Shown in pieces: positions 9,162 to 17,523 of a stretch of 64,000 nucleotides of DNA. Location: the NCBI GenBank assembly GCA_900557035.1, contig USRA01000001.1:15940-79939 (forward strand). The letters run 5' to 3'. Both the position numbers and the translations under genes were made by a program. Numbering within the stretch: the stretch's first letter is position 1; the number at the start of each line of letters is the position of its first letter. Source of the stretch: an uncultured Prevotella sp. (GTDB lineage Bacteria > Bacteroidota > Bacteroidia > Bacteroidales > Bacteroidaceae). The notes beneath the pieces are model-generated. The model worked only from the letters and a program-made list of their open reading frames with translations. It had not been told where the DNA came from and searched no databases.

Positions 9162-9247
9162 TTGCCGCTGATTTGCAACAAACTTTGGTCTAGTTGCCCC
9201 TGATTTGCAACAAAAACGACCTTTTTTTGCCACTGATTTGCAACAAA
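9162..9247 (+). repeat. Three short direct repeats, each with inverted ends
   Basis: Copies of TTGCCnCTGATTTGCAACAAA at 9162-9182, 9194-9214 and 9227-9247, spaced 32 and 33 bases. Each has inverted ends (TTGC...GCAA, extended to GTTGC...GCAAC in the first two), giving a small hairpin. They lie between the convergent herA-like and phosphodiesterase genes. Confidence 0.7.
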
Positions 9248-9292
9248 AGCAAAAAACTTCTCAATTCATATTCTATTTTTCCTTTTTATTCT

Positions 9293-10066
9293 TTACTTGA
9301 AGCTGAGCTTGCCTTCGGCAATCTTCTTGGCTTCCTCTGGCTTGTTGGTAGTAACGAAGTCAACGCCGGAATCTACGCATTTCTGAATCTCCTTCATCTG
9401 GTCGATGGTCCATACATTCACCTTCATGCCCAGGTCGTGACTCTCTTTAATCCAGTTCGGATTTTTGAGGAGAGCACCACCATAGTAGTCGATGCCGGCA
9501 AAGCCTTTCTGCTTGATGACTTTGGGAGCCACGTCGCTGCCCAGATAGTAAACCCGGGCTTGTGGGTTCAGCTTTACGAGTTCCTCGCAGGCATGCATGC
9601 TGAAAGAGATGTAATCCACCTGCTTCTCCATGCCGGTTGCCTTTACTAAATCAAGGCAAGCCTTTACGCATCTGTCTTCACGCTCAGGAGTCTGATGTGG
9701 CTTGATTTCTAAAATCAGCTGCATGGGAGCAAGCTTCTTGCCAGCCTCCAGGTAGCTCTTCAGCGTGGCGATAGGCTCACCGTTGGCAAGTTTCAGATTC
9801 TTGATGTCGGCATACTTGGCATCCTCGATGATGATGCCATGGATGTCGTCGTCATGGTTTACCACCACGGTGCCGTCTGTGGTGATGTGTACGTCAAACT
9901 CGCTTCCCCAAACATCAGCCTTCTTGGCATTCTGCATGGCAGCGATGGAGTTTTGGGCTGCACCCTGACTGTTCCAATGGCCACGATGGGCTATCACCTT
10001 TACTTGAGCCATGGCGGAAGATGCCAACAGCATCATTCCGCACAATATCATACTAGTCTTCTTCAT
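9293..10066 (-). CDS. Exported glycerophosphodiester phosphodiesterase family protein
   Basis: Hydrolyses glycerophosphodiesters to glycerol-3-phosphate and an alcohol, probably in the periplasm. 257 residues. A signal peptide (MKKTSMILCGMMLLASSAMA) precedes the GDPD fold: catalytic HRG in VIAHRGHWNS, metal-binding E/D in SEFDVHITTDG, and a second His in VVNHDDDI. The late segment VNVWTIDQM...GVDFVTTNKPEEA is also typical. It could follow the receptor gene upstream on the same strand (64 bases apart), although no shared function is evident. Confidence 0.88.
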   Translation of the reverse strand: MKKTSMILCGMMLLASSAMAQVKVIAHRGHWNSQGAAQNSIAAMQNAKKADVWGSEFDVHITTDGTVVVNHDDDIHGIIIEDAKYADIKNLKLANGEPIATLKSYLEAGKKLAPMQLILEIKPHQTPEREDRCVKACLDLVKATGMEKQVDYISFSMHACEELVKLNPQARVYYLGSDVAPKVIKQKGFAGIDYYGGALLKNPNWIKESHDLGMKVNVWTIDQMKEIQKCVDSGVDFVTTNKPEEAKKIAEGKLSFK

Positions 10067-10129
10067 ATTCTTCTTAAAAAAACTTCTAATAACGTCTGAA
10101 AACGTCTGAGATAACTTCTAAAAATCTAT

Positions 10130-13100
10130 TTAAAATCTGTATCTTATACCCAACTGGCACTGGTAAGGATTACCATTGCCACCAGCTACGCCGGCGTTGG
10201 TATTTACGGCATACTTATACAGCTTCTTCTCCTGGTCGAAACCTGTGATGTAATAGAGAGGAACGGTAGAAAGGTTCTTGCCTACACCCCAGTCTTTGTT
10301 GAGAAGGTTTGCCACGTTGAATACATCCAGTGAAACTTCCAGGGCATGGGTCTTGTAAAGCTTGAATGCCTTCTCCAAGTGGAGGTCGAAGGTGCCGTAG
10401 AAACCGTTTACGCCGCCATTGCGCTCAGCCATCTTGCCATAGTTGTTCTGCAAATACTCCTTGAACTTCTTCTCCACCTTAGGGTTAGCCATCAGGGTTT
10501 CGAAGCCCTTGCGGATGCCTGCATCGGTGTTAGGGTCGTTAGGGTCGAAGATGTAGGCGAGGTCGTTGGTTGCCACGAAGTCACCATTCACGTTGCCGCC
10601 TACGATGGTAGAGTAGCGGGTGCCGCCTATGCCAGAGAAGCGGATACCTGCCTGGATGCCCCAGAAGGTTGGTGCTGTTCCGTAAACCACCAGCTTGTGG
10701 CGGAACTGCCCGTTACCATAGCTCAGCTGACTCATGTCGCGTGGGTCATCCTTCACCATCTTTACCAGTGTTGAGGTGTTTGCCACGTCGCCATTATAGG
10801 TGTTGTTGTCCTTTACGCTGTTCCATGTATAGCTGAATGAGAGGAATCCATCCTTGAAGTATCTCCAGCTACCGTCGATGACGAAGGCAAACTGGTTTAC
10901 CTTTCCGATGGTGTTAAGCTCCAGTACACGACCTATCTCCTTGGTCTTTCTGCCTTCCAGCCAGTTGGTGTTGCCCTTGGCATCGATGGTGTTGGCAGGC
11001 ACATAGACGCCACGTCCACCTTCGTTTTCCAATCTGAAGTAAGGCTCATCCACCATGTTCTTGTCGATATAGAGATAGTTGTGGCGAGCCAGAGTCATGT
11101 ATCCTGCTACGCCCATCTTGAATCGGTCGCTGAAGTAGTGGGTATACGATAGGTTTGCCTTGTAGATGGTTGGCACCTTGGAGCCCTCCTTGTTGCAGTT
11201 GATGGTGACGAGCTTCTCTACATTTGGATTCTTCAGCAGATCAGCACCCGGAGCTGTGGCTGGGTTCTGACGATAGCTTGGGAAGTTAGGAGTAGGGATG
11301 AGGCTCGCATCCTGGGTATCGATGGTTACGATGCGGCTTCCGTCGAACACCTGACTGTTTACCGTGGCGTAGTTGTTGATGTCTGATGCGAAGATACCGC
11401 CACCAAGCTTCAGAATATCGGTATGCTTGTTGTTGATATCCCACTGCAACTGCAATCTTGGCTGTACCAGGAAGAGGCCGATGCCCTTGTCGGTTCTTAC
11501 ACCGAGAAGACGGTCGGCTGGTGCGTAGTAGTTGCCATGGTCAAGATAGGAAGCGTTGTCGATGCGTACGCCGGCTGTGAGGTCGAAGCCCTCGAAGAGC
11601 TGGGTGTGCAACTGACCGTAGATACCTGCGTTTACGATGCGCTGGGTTACCTTCTGGTTCTTTTCGCCTTCTACCATATATACGTCGCGGGCATATCGGT
11701 AAGGGGTCATGTTGTTGAAACTGTCGAGTCCCTTGAAGTAGAAACGTCCGTTGGTTTCGCTGCCATAGAGTGAGGAGAGGTGAGAATACATCACGTCCAA
11801 GCCCAGGGTATAGTTGATCTTGCCTGCATTGATGAACAGGTTATCTACAAACTGATATACGTTGTCGTGGAAATTCTCTGGGGTGAATCGCTGTCCGCCT
11901 ATCTGGATGTTGGTCATCAAGGTCTTTCCATCTACTTCCGATGCTACGTTCTGCACGATGGCACGTGGGATGGTGCCGTTAGGCAGGAGACTGTTTGCCT
12001 TGGTCTCTTCCATCGAATACATCCATTGCACTTTCGCCTCGTTGGTAATCTTTGGTCCGAATACGCTGCGGAGAGATGCCATCAAGCTGTTATCTGAGGT
12101 GTTGCAGTCGGAGTAAGACTCCAGGAAGTTGATGGTGGTATTGTCACCCTGGCTATATGGCTGCTTGTTGATGTTCAGGTTGTTGCGAACACTGAGCAGA
12201 TTGGTTGGGTTGATCTGCCAGTCGATGCGTGCGAACACGGAGTTGGTGTTTGATTTCTTGTCAAACGAACCGTACTCCGGCTGGTTAGGCAGCCCGTATT
12301 TATCTTTTGCTATCTGGGTGAAGGCATCAAGTGTAGCTTGCGACAGATTGTATCTGCTTTCATCCGATACTCCATGAATGTCGGCGATGCGCAATGGCTT
12401 GGTGTCCTGCTGATGATCCCATGCCACGAAGAAATGCAGGCGGTCTTTGATGATAGGTCCACCCAGCGAGAAACCATACTGATAGGTGGAGAAATCAGAG
12501 GTACGCTTGTTGCCGAGGATGTCGTACTGGCTGGCGAGCCAGTCGGTGCGGAGATAGGAGAATGCCGAACCCTTGAGGGTGTTGGTACCCGATTGGGTTA
12601 CGGCGTTGATGAGTCCGCCACCTGCACGGCCATAGGTTACATCATAGGCATTGGTTACCACCTTAAATTCTCTCACGGCCTCCATGGTCATGGCGTAAGG
12701 ACTGCCTTTTCTGGTATTGGCAGCACCGCCGGAGATAGAGTTCTTGGATGACATGCCATCGATGTTGAAACCGGTGGAAGAGGCAAGCTGACCGCTGAGG
12801 TTCATGCCGTTGCTCAGCGGAGAGAGGTCGATGAGCGAAGTGAAGTTACGTCCGTTTACAGGCAGTTTCTTGATGTCCTGCGCTGTAACGCTGGTTGATG
12901 CTCCCTCGTTATCCACGTTCTTCTTCAGAGAGTTTGCCACCACTTCGATCTCTTTCAATTCCTGGCTCTGGTCGCTCATGGTGAAGTCAACACGCAGCAT
13001 ATCGCCCTGGTTGAGCGAATAGCCTGTGCGCTTCTGGTCACCATAACCAATGTATTTGGCGGTGATGGTGTAAGGCGAACCGAGTGGAATTTCTCGGATG

Positions 13101-13306
13101 GTATAGTTTCCGTTGGTATCAGTGGCAGCGGAAACGGTGAAACCTGTAGACTCGTTCTTTACGGTTACCAAGGCACCGATTACAGGTTCTTTGGTGTTAT
13201 CCACAATCTTTCCAGTAACGGTGGCACGGGTGTTCTGTGCAAAGAGGCACGTGGTGCTACCAGCCGCCAACAGCGCTGCTGTGGCGACAAATCGAATTGA
13301 ATTCAT
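10130..13306 (-). CDS. Oar-like TonB-dependent outer membrane receptor
   Basis: Large outer-membrane beta-barrel of about 1058 residues. I place the start at ATG 13304-13306, which gives a clean signal peptide (NSIRFVATAALLAAGSTTCLFAQ); the frame extends to a TTG three codons upstream. A carboxypeptidase-regulatory-like domain (VTGKIVDNTKEPVIGALVTVK, about 25-110) comes first. A plug domain follows (LKEIEVVANSLKKNV...INAVTQSGTNTLKGSAF, about 115-260), then the barrel ending in the aromatic C-terminus QLGIRYRF. GSAFSYLRTDWLAS is typical of the Oar/OmpA-related receptor group rather than SusC, and no SusD partner is adjacent. The substrate is unknown. Confidence 0.85.
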   Translation of the reverse strand: MNSIRFVATAALLAAGSTTCLFAQNTRATVTGKIVDNTKEPVIGALVTVKNESTGFTVSAATDTNGNYTIREIPLGSPYTITAKYIGYGDQKRTGYSLNQGDMLRVDFTMSDQSQELKEIEVVANSLKKNVDNEGASTSVTAQDIKKLPVNGRNFTSLIDLSPLSNGMNLSGQLASSTGFNIDGMSSKNSISGGAANTRKGSPYAMTMEAVREFKVVTNAYDVTYGRAGGGLINAVTQSGTNTLKGSAFSYLRTDWLASQYDILGNKRTSDFSTYQYGFSLGGPIIKDRLHFFVAWDHQQDTKPLRIADIHGVSDESRYNLSQATLDAFTQIAKDKYGLPNQPEYGSFDKKSNTNSVFARIDWQINPTNLLSVRNNLNINKQPYSQGDNTTINFLESYSDCNTSDNSLMASLRSVFGPKITNEAKVQWMYSMEETKANSLLPNGTIPRAIVQNVASEVDGKTLMTNIQIGGQRFTPENFHDNVYQFVDNLFINAGKINYTLGLDVMYSHLSSLYGSETNGRFYFKGLDSFNNMTPYRYARDVYMVEGEKNQKVTQRIVNAGIYGQLHTQLFEGFDLTAGVRIDNASYLDHGNYYAPADRLLGVRTDKGIGLFLVQPRLQLQWDINNKHTDILKLGGGIFASDINNYATVNSQVFDGSRIVTIDTQDASLIPTPNFPSYRQNPATAPGADLLKNPNVEKLVTINCNKEGSKVPTIYKANLSYTHYFSDRFKMGVAGYMTLARHNYLYIDKNMVDEPYFRLENEGGRGVYVPANTIDAKGNTNWLEGRKTKEIGRVLELNTIGKVNQFAFVIDGSWRYFKDGFLSFSYTWNSVKDNNTYNGDVANTSTLVKMVKDDPRDMSQLSYGNGQFRHKLVVYGTAPTFWGIQAGIRFSGIGGTRYSTIVGGNVNGDFVATNDLAYIFDPNDPNTDAGIRKGFETLMANPKVEKKFKEYLQNNYGKMAERNGGVNGFYGTFDLHLEKAFKLYKTHALEVSLDVFNVANLLNKDWGVGKNLSTVPLYYITGFDQEKKLYKYAVNTNAGVAGGNGNPYQCQLGIRYRF

Positions 13307-13418
13307 AAAATACAATCTTTGGTTTATAAGAGTTTATCGTGATTCTGCCGAATATCATAGAATTCTTCTATTCCTATTTCCTAAAAGAATTCTTCTGCTA
13401 TTTCCTGAATACTTTCTT

Positions 13419-14093
13419 TTACTTTCTCATAGCTGTGAGTGTACTCTCCACATCGTTGAGCATTTTGGCAGTACTCTTGCGGCTAGCCTTGAGCATCTGC
13501 TGTTCCGACTGTGGGTTGATGGATGTGAAGTAATTGCTACCCTGTGCCAATTTCTTCTTGTTGCCATCATAGAGTGAATAGTTCACGTAGTGGAAGATGG
13601 TCTTGAAAGGCTCTTCCTGATACTTGAGATAGTGATTGTCGAGGAGGAGGAGATAATCGGCTCCTGCCTGGTCGAGCATGCCACGGAGTTGGGTGGCGTT
13701 GACGAATGTAAGGTCAGATGACTGGTTCTCGCCTTCGCCTGTGGTCTTGATATCCTCCAGGATGTCGTGGTAGGTGCCCTGAATGGCATTACCGTCTACA
13801 TAGGTGAAGTTTGCCTTTGATTTCTGGGCAAGTTGTGCGAGGTTGTCTTCTATCACCTTATTATATATGTAGCATACGCTGTCTGGGTTGATCTGCGTAT
13901 CCTCTGCCAGCATATCAGTAACGAAATAGTTTGATTTCACGTTGTCTTGAGCGCCTATCACGAGTACGCGATGGGCTTTTACTGCGTTGCTGGTGGCTTT
14001 GCCTTCCAATTCTGGTGTGCCAGCCATCATGTTGCTGCTAACGAGCATGGTCATCATCAGCAAACTACCTTTTGCAAATGTTTTCTTTCTCAT
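13419..14093 (-). CDS. Exported protein of unknown function
   Basis: 224 residues with an N-terminal signal (MRKKTFAKGSLLMMTMLVSSNMMA). The mature part has alternating strands and helices (VLVIGAQDNVKSNYF, ADYLLLLDNHYLKYQEEPF, VNYSLYDGNKKKLAQGSNYF) but no family motif I recognise. The pattern of a hydrophobic strand followed by LLLLDNHYL suggests a small alpha/beta domain in the periplasm. It lies 112 bases upstream of the Oar-like receptor on the same strand and may be co-transcribed with it. A candidate -7 box lies upstream at 14131-14138. Confidence 0.75.
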   Translation of the reverse strand: MRKKTFAKGSLLMMTMLVSSNMMAGTPELEGKATSNAVKAHRVLVIGAQDNVKSNYFVTDMLAEDTQINPDSVCYIYNKVIEDNLAQLAQKSKANFTYVDGNAIQGTYHDILEDIKTTGEGENQSSDLTFVNATQLRGMLDQAGADYLLLLDNHYLKYQEEPFKTIFHYVNYSLYDGNKKKLAQGSNYFTSINPQSEQQMLKASRKSTAKMLNDVESTLTAMRK

Positions 14094-14130
14094 TCTTCTT
14101 CTTCTTTTCTATGATAATCTTTTCTGGTTG

Positions 14131-14138
14131 CAAAGGTA
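14131..14138 (-). promoter_or_regulatory. Candidate -7 box for the exported protein gene
   Basis: TACCTTTG on the minus strand matches TAnnTTTG, about 38 bases before the start codon. A good -33 TTTG is not visible, so support is partial. Confidence 0.45.
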
Positions 14139-14206
14139 GGGGTATTAGATTACAGGAGAAATGCAATGGTGATACAATGTTTTGAATGAATTGTTTCAAA
14201 AAAATG

Positions 14207-14240
14207 AAGGTGGAACATCGGGTTCGATGCTCCACCTTTT
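14207..14240 (-). terminator. Terminator of the CvfB-like gene
   Basis: Stem AAGGTGGA/TCCACCTT extended by CATCG/CGATG with a GGTT loop. On the minus strand the stem is followed by CATTTTTTT. Confidence 0.75.
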
Positions 14241-14277
14241 ATATATATACCTTATTATATATACATCTAAAAAAGCT

Positions 14278-15120
14278 TTATTCCGCCAATCGGATGCTCA
14301 TCGGGCTTACGGTGATGAGGCGCTTCTTGTAGAGGTCGCCTATGGCACGCTTGTAAACCTTCTTGCTCACGTGGAAACGCTCGTAGATGTCGTCGGCCTC
14401 GCTCTTGTCGCCAAGGTTGCACTCGCCGTCGTTGTCCAGAAGATACTGGTAGAGGGTTTCGGCGAAATCGGCAGTCTGCTGGATGCCGGTCTTCTGCAGG
14501 GTGACATCTATCTTTCCGTCAGGGCGAACTCTTCCGATGTATCCCTTCATCTTGTCACCCGTGTGGATGTACTGGAAAATCTGGTCCTGATAGAGAAGAC
14601 CCGGATACTGGTTATCAATGATAACCTTGAAGCCGAGGTCGGTCTTCTGCCAGATGAGGAGATCCACCTCTTCGCCATGCTTGTAGTGAGGATGGTCTTC
14701 GTTGAGATAGCGCTCAATCTTGGCAGAGGCAACGATGCGATAGCTCTCCTCGTCGATGTGGATATGCACGATGTAGGAGTTGCCGAGCACCATGCGCTTC
14801 TTCTGCTCGCGGAATGGGCAGAAGATGTCCTTCATCAGCCCCCAGCCCAGGAAGGCTCCGTATTCGTTGACCCATTTCACTTCGAGATAGGCGAAGTCGC
14901 CCACCTTAGCCAATGGGGTTTCGGTGGTAGCGATGAGTCGCTCATCCTGGTCGAGATAGATGAAGACATCCAGTTCGTCGCCGATGCCAGCGTCTTCAGG
15001 AACGTAGCGGGATGGAAGGAGAATCTCTCCCTCGTCACCACCATCGAGATACAGTCCGAAATCTACTTTCTTTACGATGCGAAGGCGATTGTAATCGCCG
15101 AGTTTTATCTTTTTTGCCAT
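14278..15120 (-). CDS. CvfB-like S1 RNA-binding protein
   Basis: 280 residues, cytoplasmic. It has repeated S1-type OB folds: GDYNRLRIVKKVDFGLYLDG near the N-terminus, GDFAYLEVKWVNEYGAFLGWG in the middle, and MKGYIGRVRPDGKIDVTLQKTG. A winged-helix-like C-terminus follows (DDIYERFHVSKKVYKRAIGDLYKKRLI). This order is that of the CvfB/YitL family, proposed RNA-binding regulators. It is probably transcribed alone, with its own terminator downstream at 14207-14240. Confidence 0.85.
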   Translation of the reverse strand: MAKKIKLGDYNRLRIVKKVDFGLYLDGGDEGEILLPSRYVPEDAGIGDELDVFIYLDQDERLIATTETPLAKVGDFAYLEVKWVNEYGAFLGWGLMKDIFCPFREQKKRMVLGNSYIVHIHIDEESYRIVASAKIERYLNEDHPHYKHGEEVDLLIWQKTDLGFKVIIDNQYPGLLYQDQIFQYIHTGDKMKGYIGRVRPDGKIDVTLQKTGIQQTADFAETLYQYLLDNDGECNLGDKSEADDIYERFHVSKKVYKRAIGDLYKKRLITVSPMSIRLAE

Positions 15121-15186
15121 ATCATATTATTTTCGAGAATATAAGATGCTTTTATCCGTTTAAGGATGCTTTTGTCCGTTTGAATT

Positions 15187-15915
15187 TTAGATGCAATCTG
15201 CAGATGATTCTGGTTCTTCTGCAGCAGACTCTTCCTTGTTATCGGCAGCACCAGCCTCCACCGTCTTCTCTATCATTCCATCCTTGAGATGGATGGTGCG
15301 GTCGGTGATGGACGCAAGACCCTCATCGTGGGTAACGATGACGAAAGTCTGACCGAACTTGTCTCTGAGGTCGAAGAAGAGTTGGTGAAGCTCAGCCTTG
15401 TTCTTGGTATCGAGACTTCCTGATGGCTCATCGGCAAGGATGACGGCAGGATTGTTGACCAAGGCTCTTGCCACAGCTACACGCTGCTTCTCACCACCAG
15501 ACAACTCGGCAGGCTTGTGGCTGGCTCTATCGCTCAAGCCCATGAATTCCAATAACTCCTCGGCACGCTCCTTGGCTTCCTTTCTGCCCTTTCCGGCGAT
15601 GAAGGCAGGAATCATGATGTTCTCCAGGGCGGTGAACTCTGGGAGAAGCTGATGGAACTGGAAGACGAAACCGAGATGCTGGTTGCGGAAATCGCTCAGT
15701 TTCTTGGTGCTGAGGCTGCGCACATCCACACCATCCACCTCTATGCTGCCACTATCAGGCTTATCGAGGGTACCGATAATCTGGAGAAGAGTGGTCTTGC
15801 CGGCACCACTAGGTCCGACGATGCTTACCACTTCGCCCTTGTCAATATGCAGGTCGATGCCCTTAAGCACCTGCAGGGAGCCGAAGCTCTTGGTTATACC
15901 TTTTATATCTATCAT
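15187..15915 (-). CDS. ABC transporter ATP-binding protein, LolD/MacB type
   Basis: ATPase subunit of a lipoprotein-releasing or MacB-like exporter, acting at the inner membrane. I chose ATG 15913-15915 ([21 protein letters not shown]). The frame continues 13 codons upstream but would cover the promoter boxes. Walker [10 protein letters not shown], signature [15 protein letters not shown], Walker [13 protein letters not shown] and switch His in VTHDEGLA are all present, so the enzyme looks intact. The last about 30 residues are an acidic, alanine-rich tail ([15 protein letters not shown]) longer than usual for LolD. No permease gene is next to it, so the partner is encoded elsewhere. Confidence 0.88.
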   Translation of the reverse strand: MIDIKGITKSFGSLQVLKGIDLHIDKGEVVSIVGPSGAGKTTLLQIIGTLDKPDSGSIEVDGVDVRSLSTKKLSDFRNQHLGFVFQFHQLLPEFTALENIMIPAFIAGKGRKEAKERAEELLEFMGLSDRASHKPAELSGGEKQRVAVARALVNNPAVILADEPSGSLDTKNKAELHQLFFDLRDKFGQTFVIVTHDEGLASITDRTIHLKDGMIEKTVEAGAADNKEESAAEEPESSADCI

Positions 15916-15924
15916 TTTCTTACT

Positions 15925-15955
15925 CAAAATTATTTTGCAGGCAAAATTAAGCAAA
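15925..15955 (-). promoter_or_regulatory. Promoter of the LolD-like gene
   Basis: On the minus strand TTTG (15952-15955), 19 bases, then TAATTTTG (15925-15932). A second TAATTTTG box lies at 15942-15949. The inner box would leave almost no leader before ATG 15915; the outer box gives a leader of about 20 bases. Confidence 0.55.
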
Positions 15956-15990
15956 ATATTTGGAAATGCCTAATTTTAAGAGATAAAAAG

Positions 15991-16027
15991 AAAAAAAGAG
16001 CCTTATTTTATGTAATAAGACTCTTTT
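15991..16027 (-). terminator. Terminator of the GH28 gene
   Basis: Stem AAAAGAG-c-CTTATT against AATAAG-a-CTCTTTT with a 6-base loop; on the minus strand a run of seven T follows. It separates the pectinase genes from the LolD-like gene. Confidence 0.8.
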
Positions 16028-16043
16028 GATAAAATAAAAATCT

Positions 16044-17435
16044 TTATTTCAACCCGTCGGCATCGCCTGTGGTCTTCAATCCGTTGCTCTTTTCCCTAGG
16101 GGTGATATTCACTTTCTTTGCCACGGTGTTCTCGATGAGATTGGCATCGAATGCCATCTTCTTGTCGGTGCAGGTGATATCCTGGAAGGTGAAATCTACC
16201 AGACGGTATTTCTCGCTCTTGCCCACATCGAAGAAGTTGTCACAATCCATCTGGATGTTCTTGATGGTGATGTTGTTGCATTGGCTCAATGGCATGTCCT
16301 TGCGGTCACCAGGCTTGAAGAACTGGGTCCATGGACGGATGACGAGGAAACTGCCTGTGGTGCCCTGGATGTTATCCACGGTTACGTACTCGTAATGCTG
16401 GGGAGTATCTGGGCGCATCTTCAGCCAGAGCACGCGCTGTGCCTTATCCACCTTGATGTTGCGGAGCACGATATTGCGGTCTTTCACGCTCTCGCTGCCA
16501 AGAGTCAGACAGCCATGCACGGTTCCATAATGGCAGTTCTGGATGAGCACGTTATACACCGGACCATTTTCCGGTGCCTGGTCTGCCCAGGTTCCCTTAC
16601 CGCCCTTGATGGCGATGGCATCATCGTTGACGCTCATCTCACAGCCATCTACCAGCACATCGTGGCAGACATCAATGTCGATGGCATCGCTGCTTGGTGC
16701 CTTCATGCCACTGGTAGGGGCGAAGATGGTGCAGCCCAGGAAGCGGACGTGGTGGCAACGGTAGATGTGGTTGGTCCAGAACGGACTGTTCTGAATATGC
16801 ACATCCTGCAAGGTTACGTTGCTGGAGTTGCTGATATAGACGAGGCGGGGACGCTGTGCATCTTTGTTGGTGCATTCACGGTTCCAGGTGCGATGAATCC
16901 AGAACTCCTCCCAATAGTGATAACCGTTTCCATCGATGGTACCGGGACCGGCAATGGTGAAACCATCACATTTGTCGGCATTGATGAAGGCGGAGAAGTA
17001 TTTGCAGGTTTCGCCCTCAATGCGGGTTTCCACTACAGGGAAGTTGGCGATGCGGTCACTGCCTTTCAGTTTTCCGCCTTCCGAAACATAAAGATGGGTC
17101 TTTGGCTTAAAGAAGAGGGCACCACTCTGATAGGTTCCGGCAGGTACCACGATGACGCCACCGCCATCTTGGGCAGCACGGTTGATGACCGCCTGGATAG
17201 CCTGGGTCTGAATCAGGGTACTATCTGTTTTCACGCCATAGTCGGTGAGAACGTATTTCTTGCCCAGGGTATCCACGTTCACCTTCTGGGCGTTGCAGAA
17301 CCAGGCATCCATCTTCGTTCCATCAGGCCAAAGTTCGGTTTGTGCCTTCTTCGCTTTCTTCTGTTTCTTGGCGGCGTTGGCGCTTAGTGGCGAAAACGCC
17401 ACCAGGCAAGCCATCAGCCAGATATATTTCTTCAT
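16044..17435 (-). CDS. Glycoside hydrolase family 28 (polygalacturonase-like)
   Basis: Predicted to cleave galacturonic-acid linkages in pectin or rhamnogalacturonan, in the periplasm. 463 residues with signal peptide (KKYIWLMACLVAFSPLSANA) and a right-handed beta-helix pattern. The GH28 motifs are recognisable: SSDAIDIDVC, VNDDAIAIKGG (the Asp pair), VHGCLTLGSE (catalytic-region His) and VLWLKMRPD in place of the usual RIK segment. The GH105 gene lies immediately upstream on the same strand, 59 bases away, with GH106 before it, so the three form one operon for rhamnogalacturonan breakdown. Confidence 0.9.
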   Translation of the reverse strand: MKKYIWLMACLVAFSPLSANAAKKQKKAKKAQTELWPDGTKMDAWFCNAQKVNVDTLGKKYVLTDYGVKTDSTLIQTQAIQAVINRAAQDGGGVIVVPAGTYQSGALFFKPKTHLYVSEGGKLKGSDRIANFPVVETRIEGETCKYFSAFINADKCDGFTIAGPGTIDGNGYHYWEEFWIHRTWNRECTNKDAQRPRLVYISNSSNVTLQDVHIQNSPFWTNHIYRCHHVRFLGCTIFAPTSGMKAPSSDAIDIDVCHDVLVDGCEMSVNDDAIAIKGGKGTWADQAPENGPVYNVLIQNCHYGTVHGCLTLGSESVKDRNIVLRNIKVDKAQRVLWLKMRPDTPQHYEYVTVDNIQGTTGSFLVIRPWTQFFKPGDRKDMPLSQCNNITIKNIQMDCDNFFDVGKSEKYRLVDFTFQDITCTDKKMAFDANLIENTVAKKVNITPREKSNGLKTTGDADGLK

Positions 17436-17445
17436 GATTTGTTTT

Positions 17446-17523
17446 CTTTTTTACCTTTAAAAGCCTTTTTACTTTTTTACCTTTAAAAAGCCTTTTACTT
17501 TTTTACCTTTAAAAGCTTGTAAT
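17446..17523 (-). repeat. Three tandem 26-bp repeats over the GH105 stop codon
   Basis: CTTTTTTACCTTTAAAAGCC-like units start at 17446, 17472 and 17498, an exact 26-base period. The rightmost unit holds the last codons of the GH105 gene (LLKVKK and stop). The other two lie in the gap before the GH28 gene. Confidence 0.7.

Noticed and set aside
9162-9247. Possible CRISPR array
   Set aside because: Repeats are only about 21 bases with about 11-base gaps, three copies, and no cas gene nearby.
9194-9649. 151-codon plus-strand frame
   Set aside because: It begins in the repeat region and then covers the phosphodiesterase gene in reverse; no coding signature of its own.
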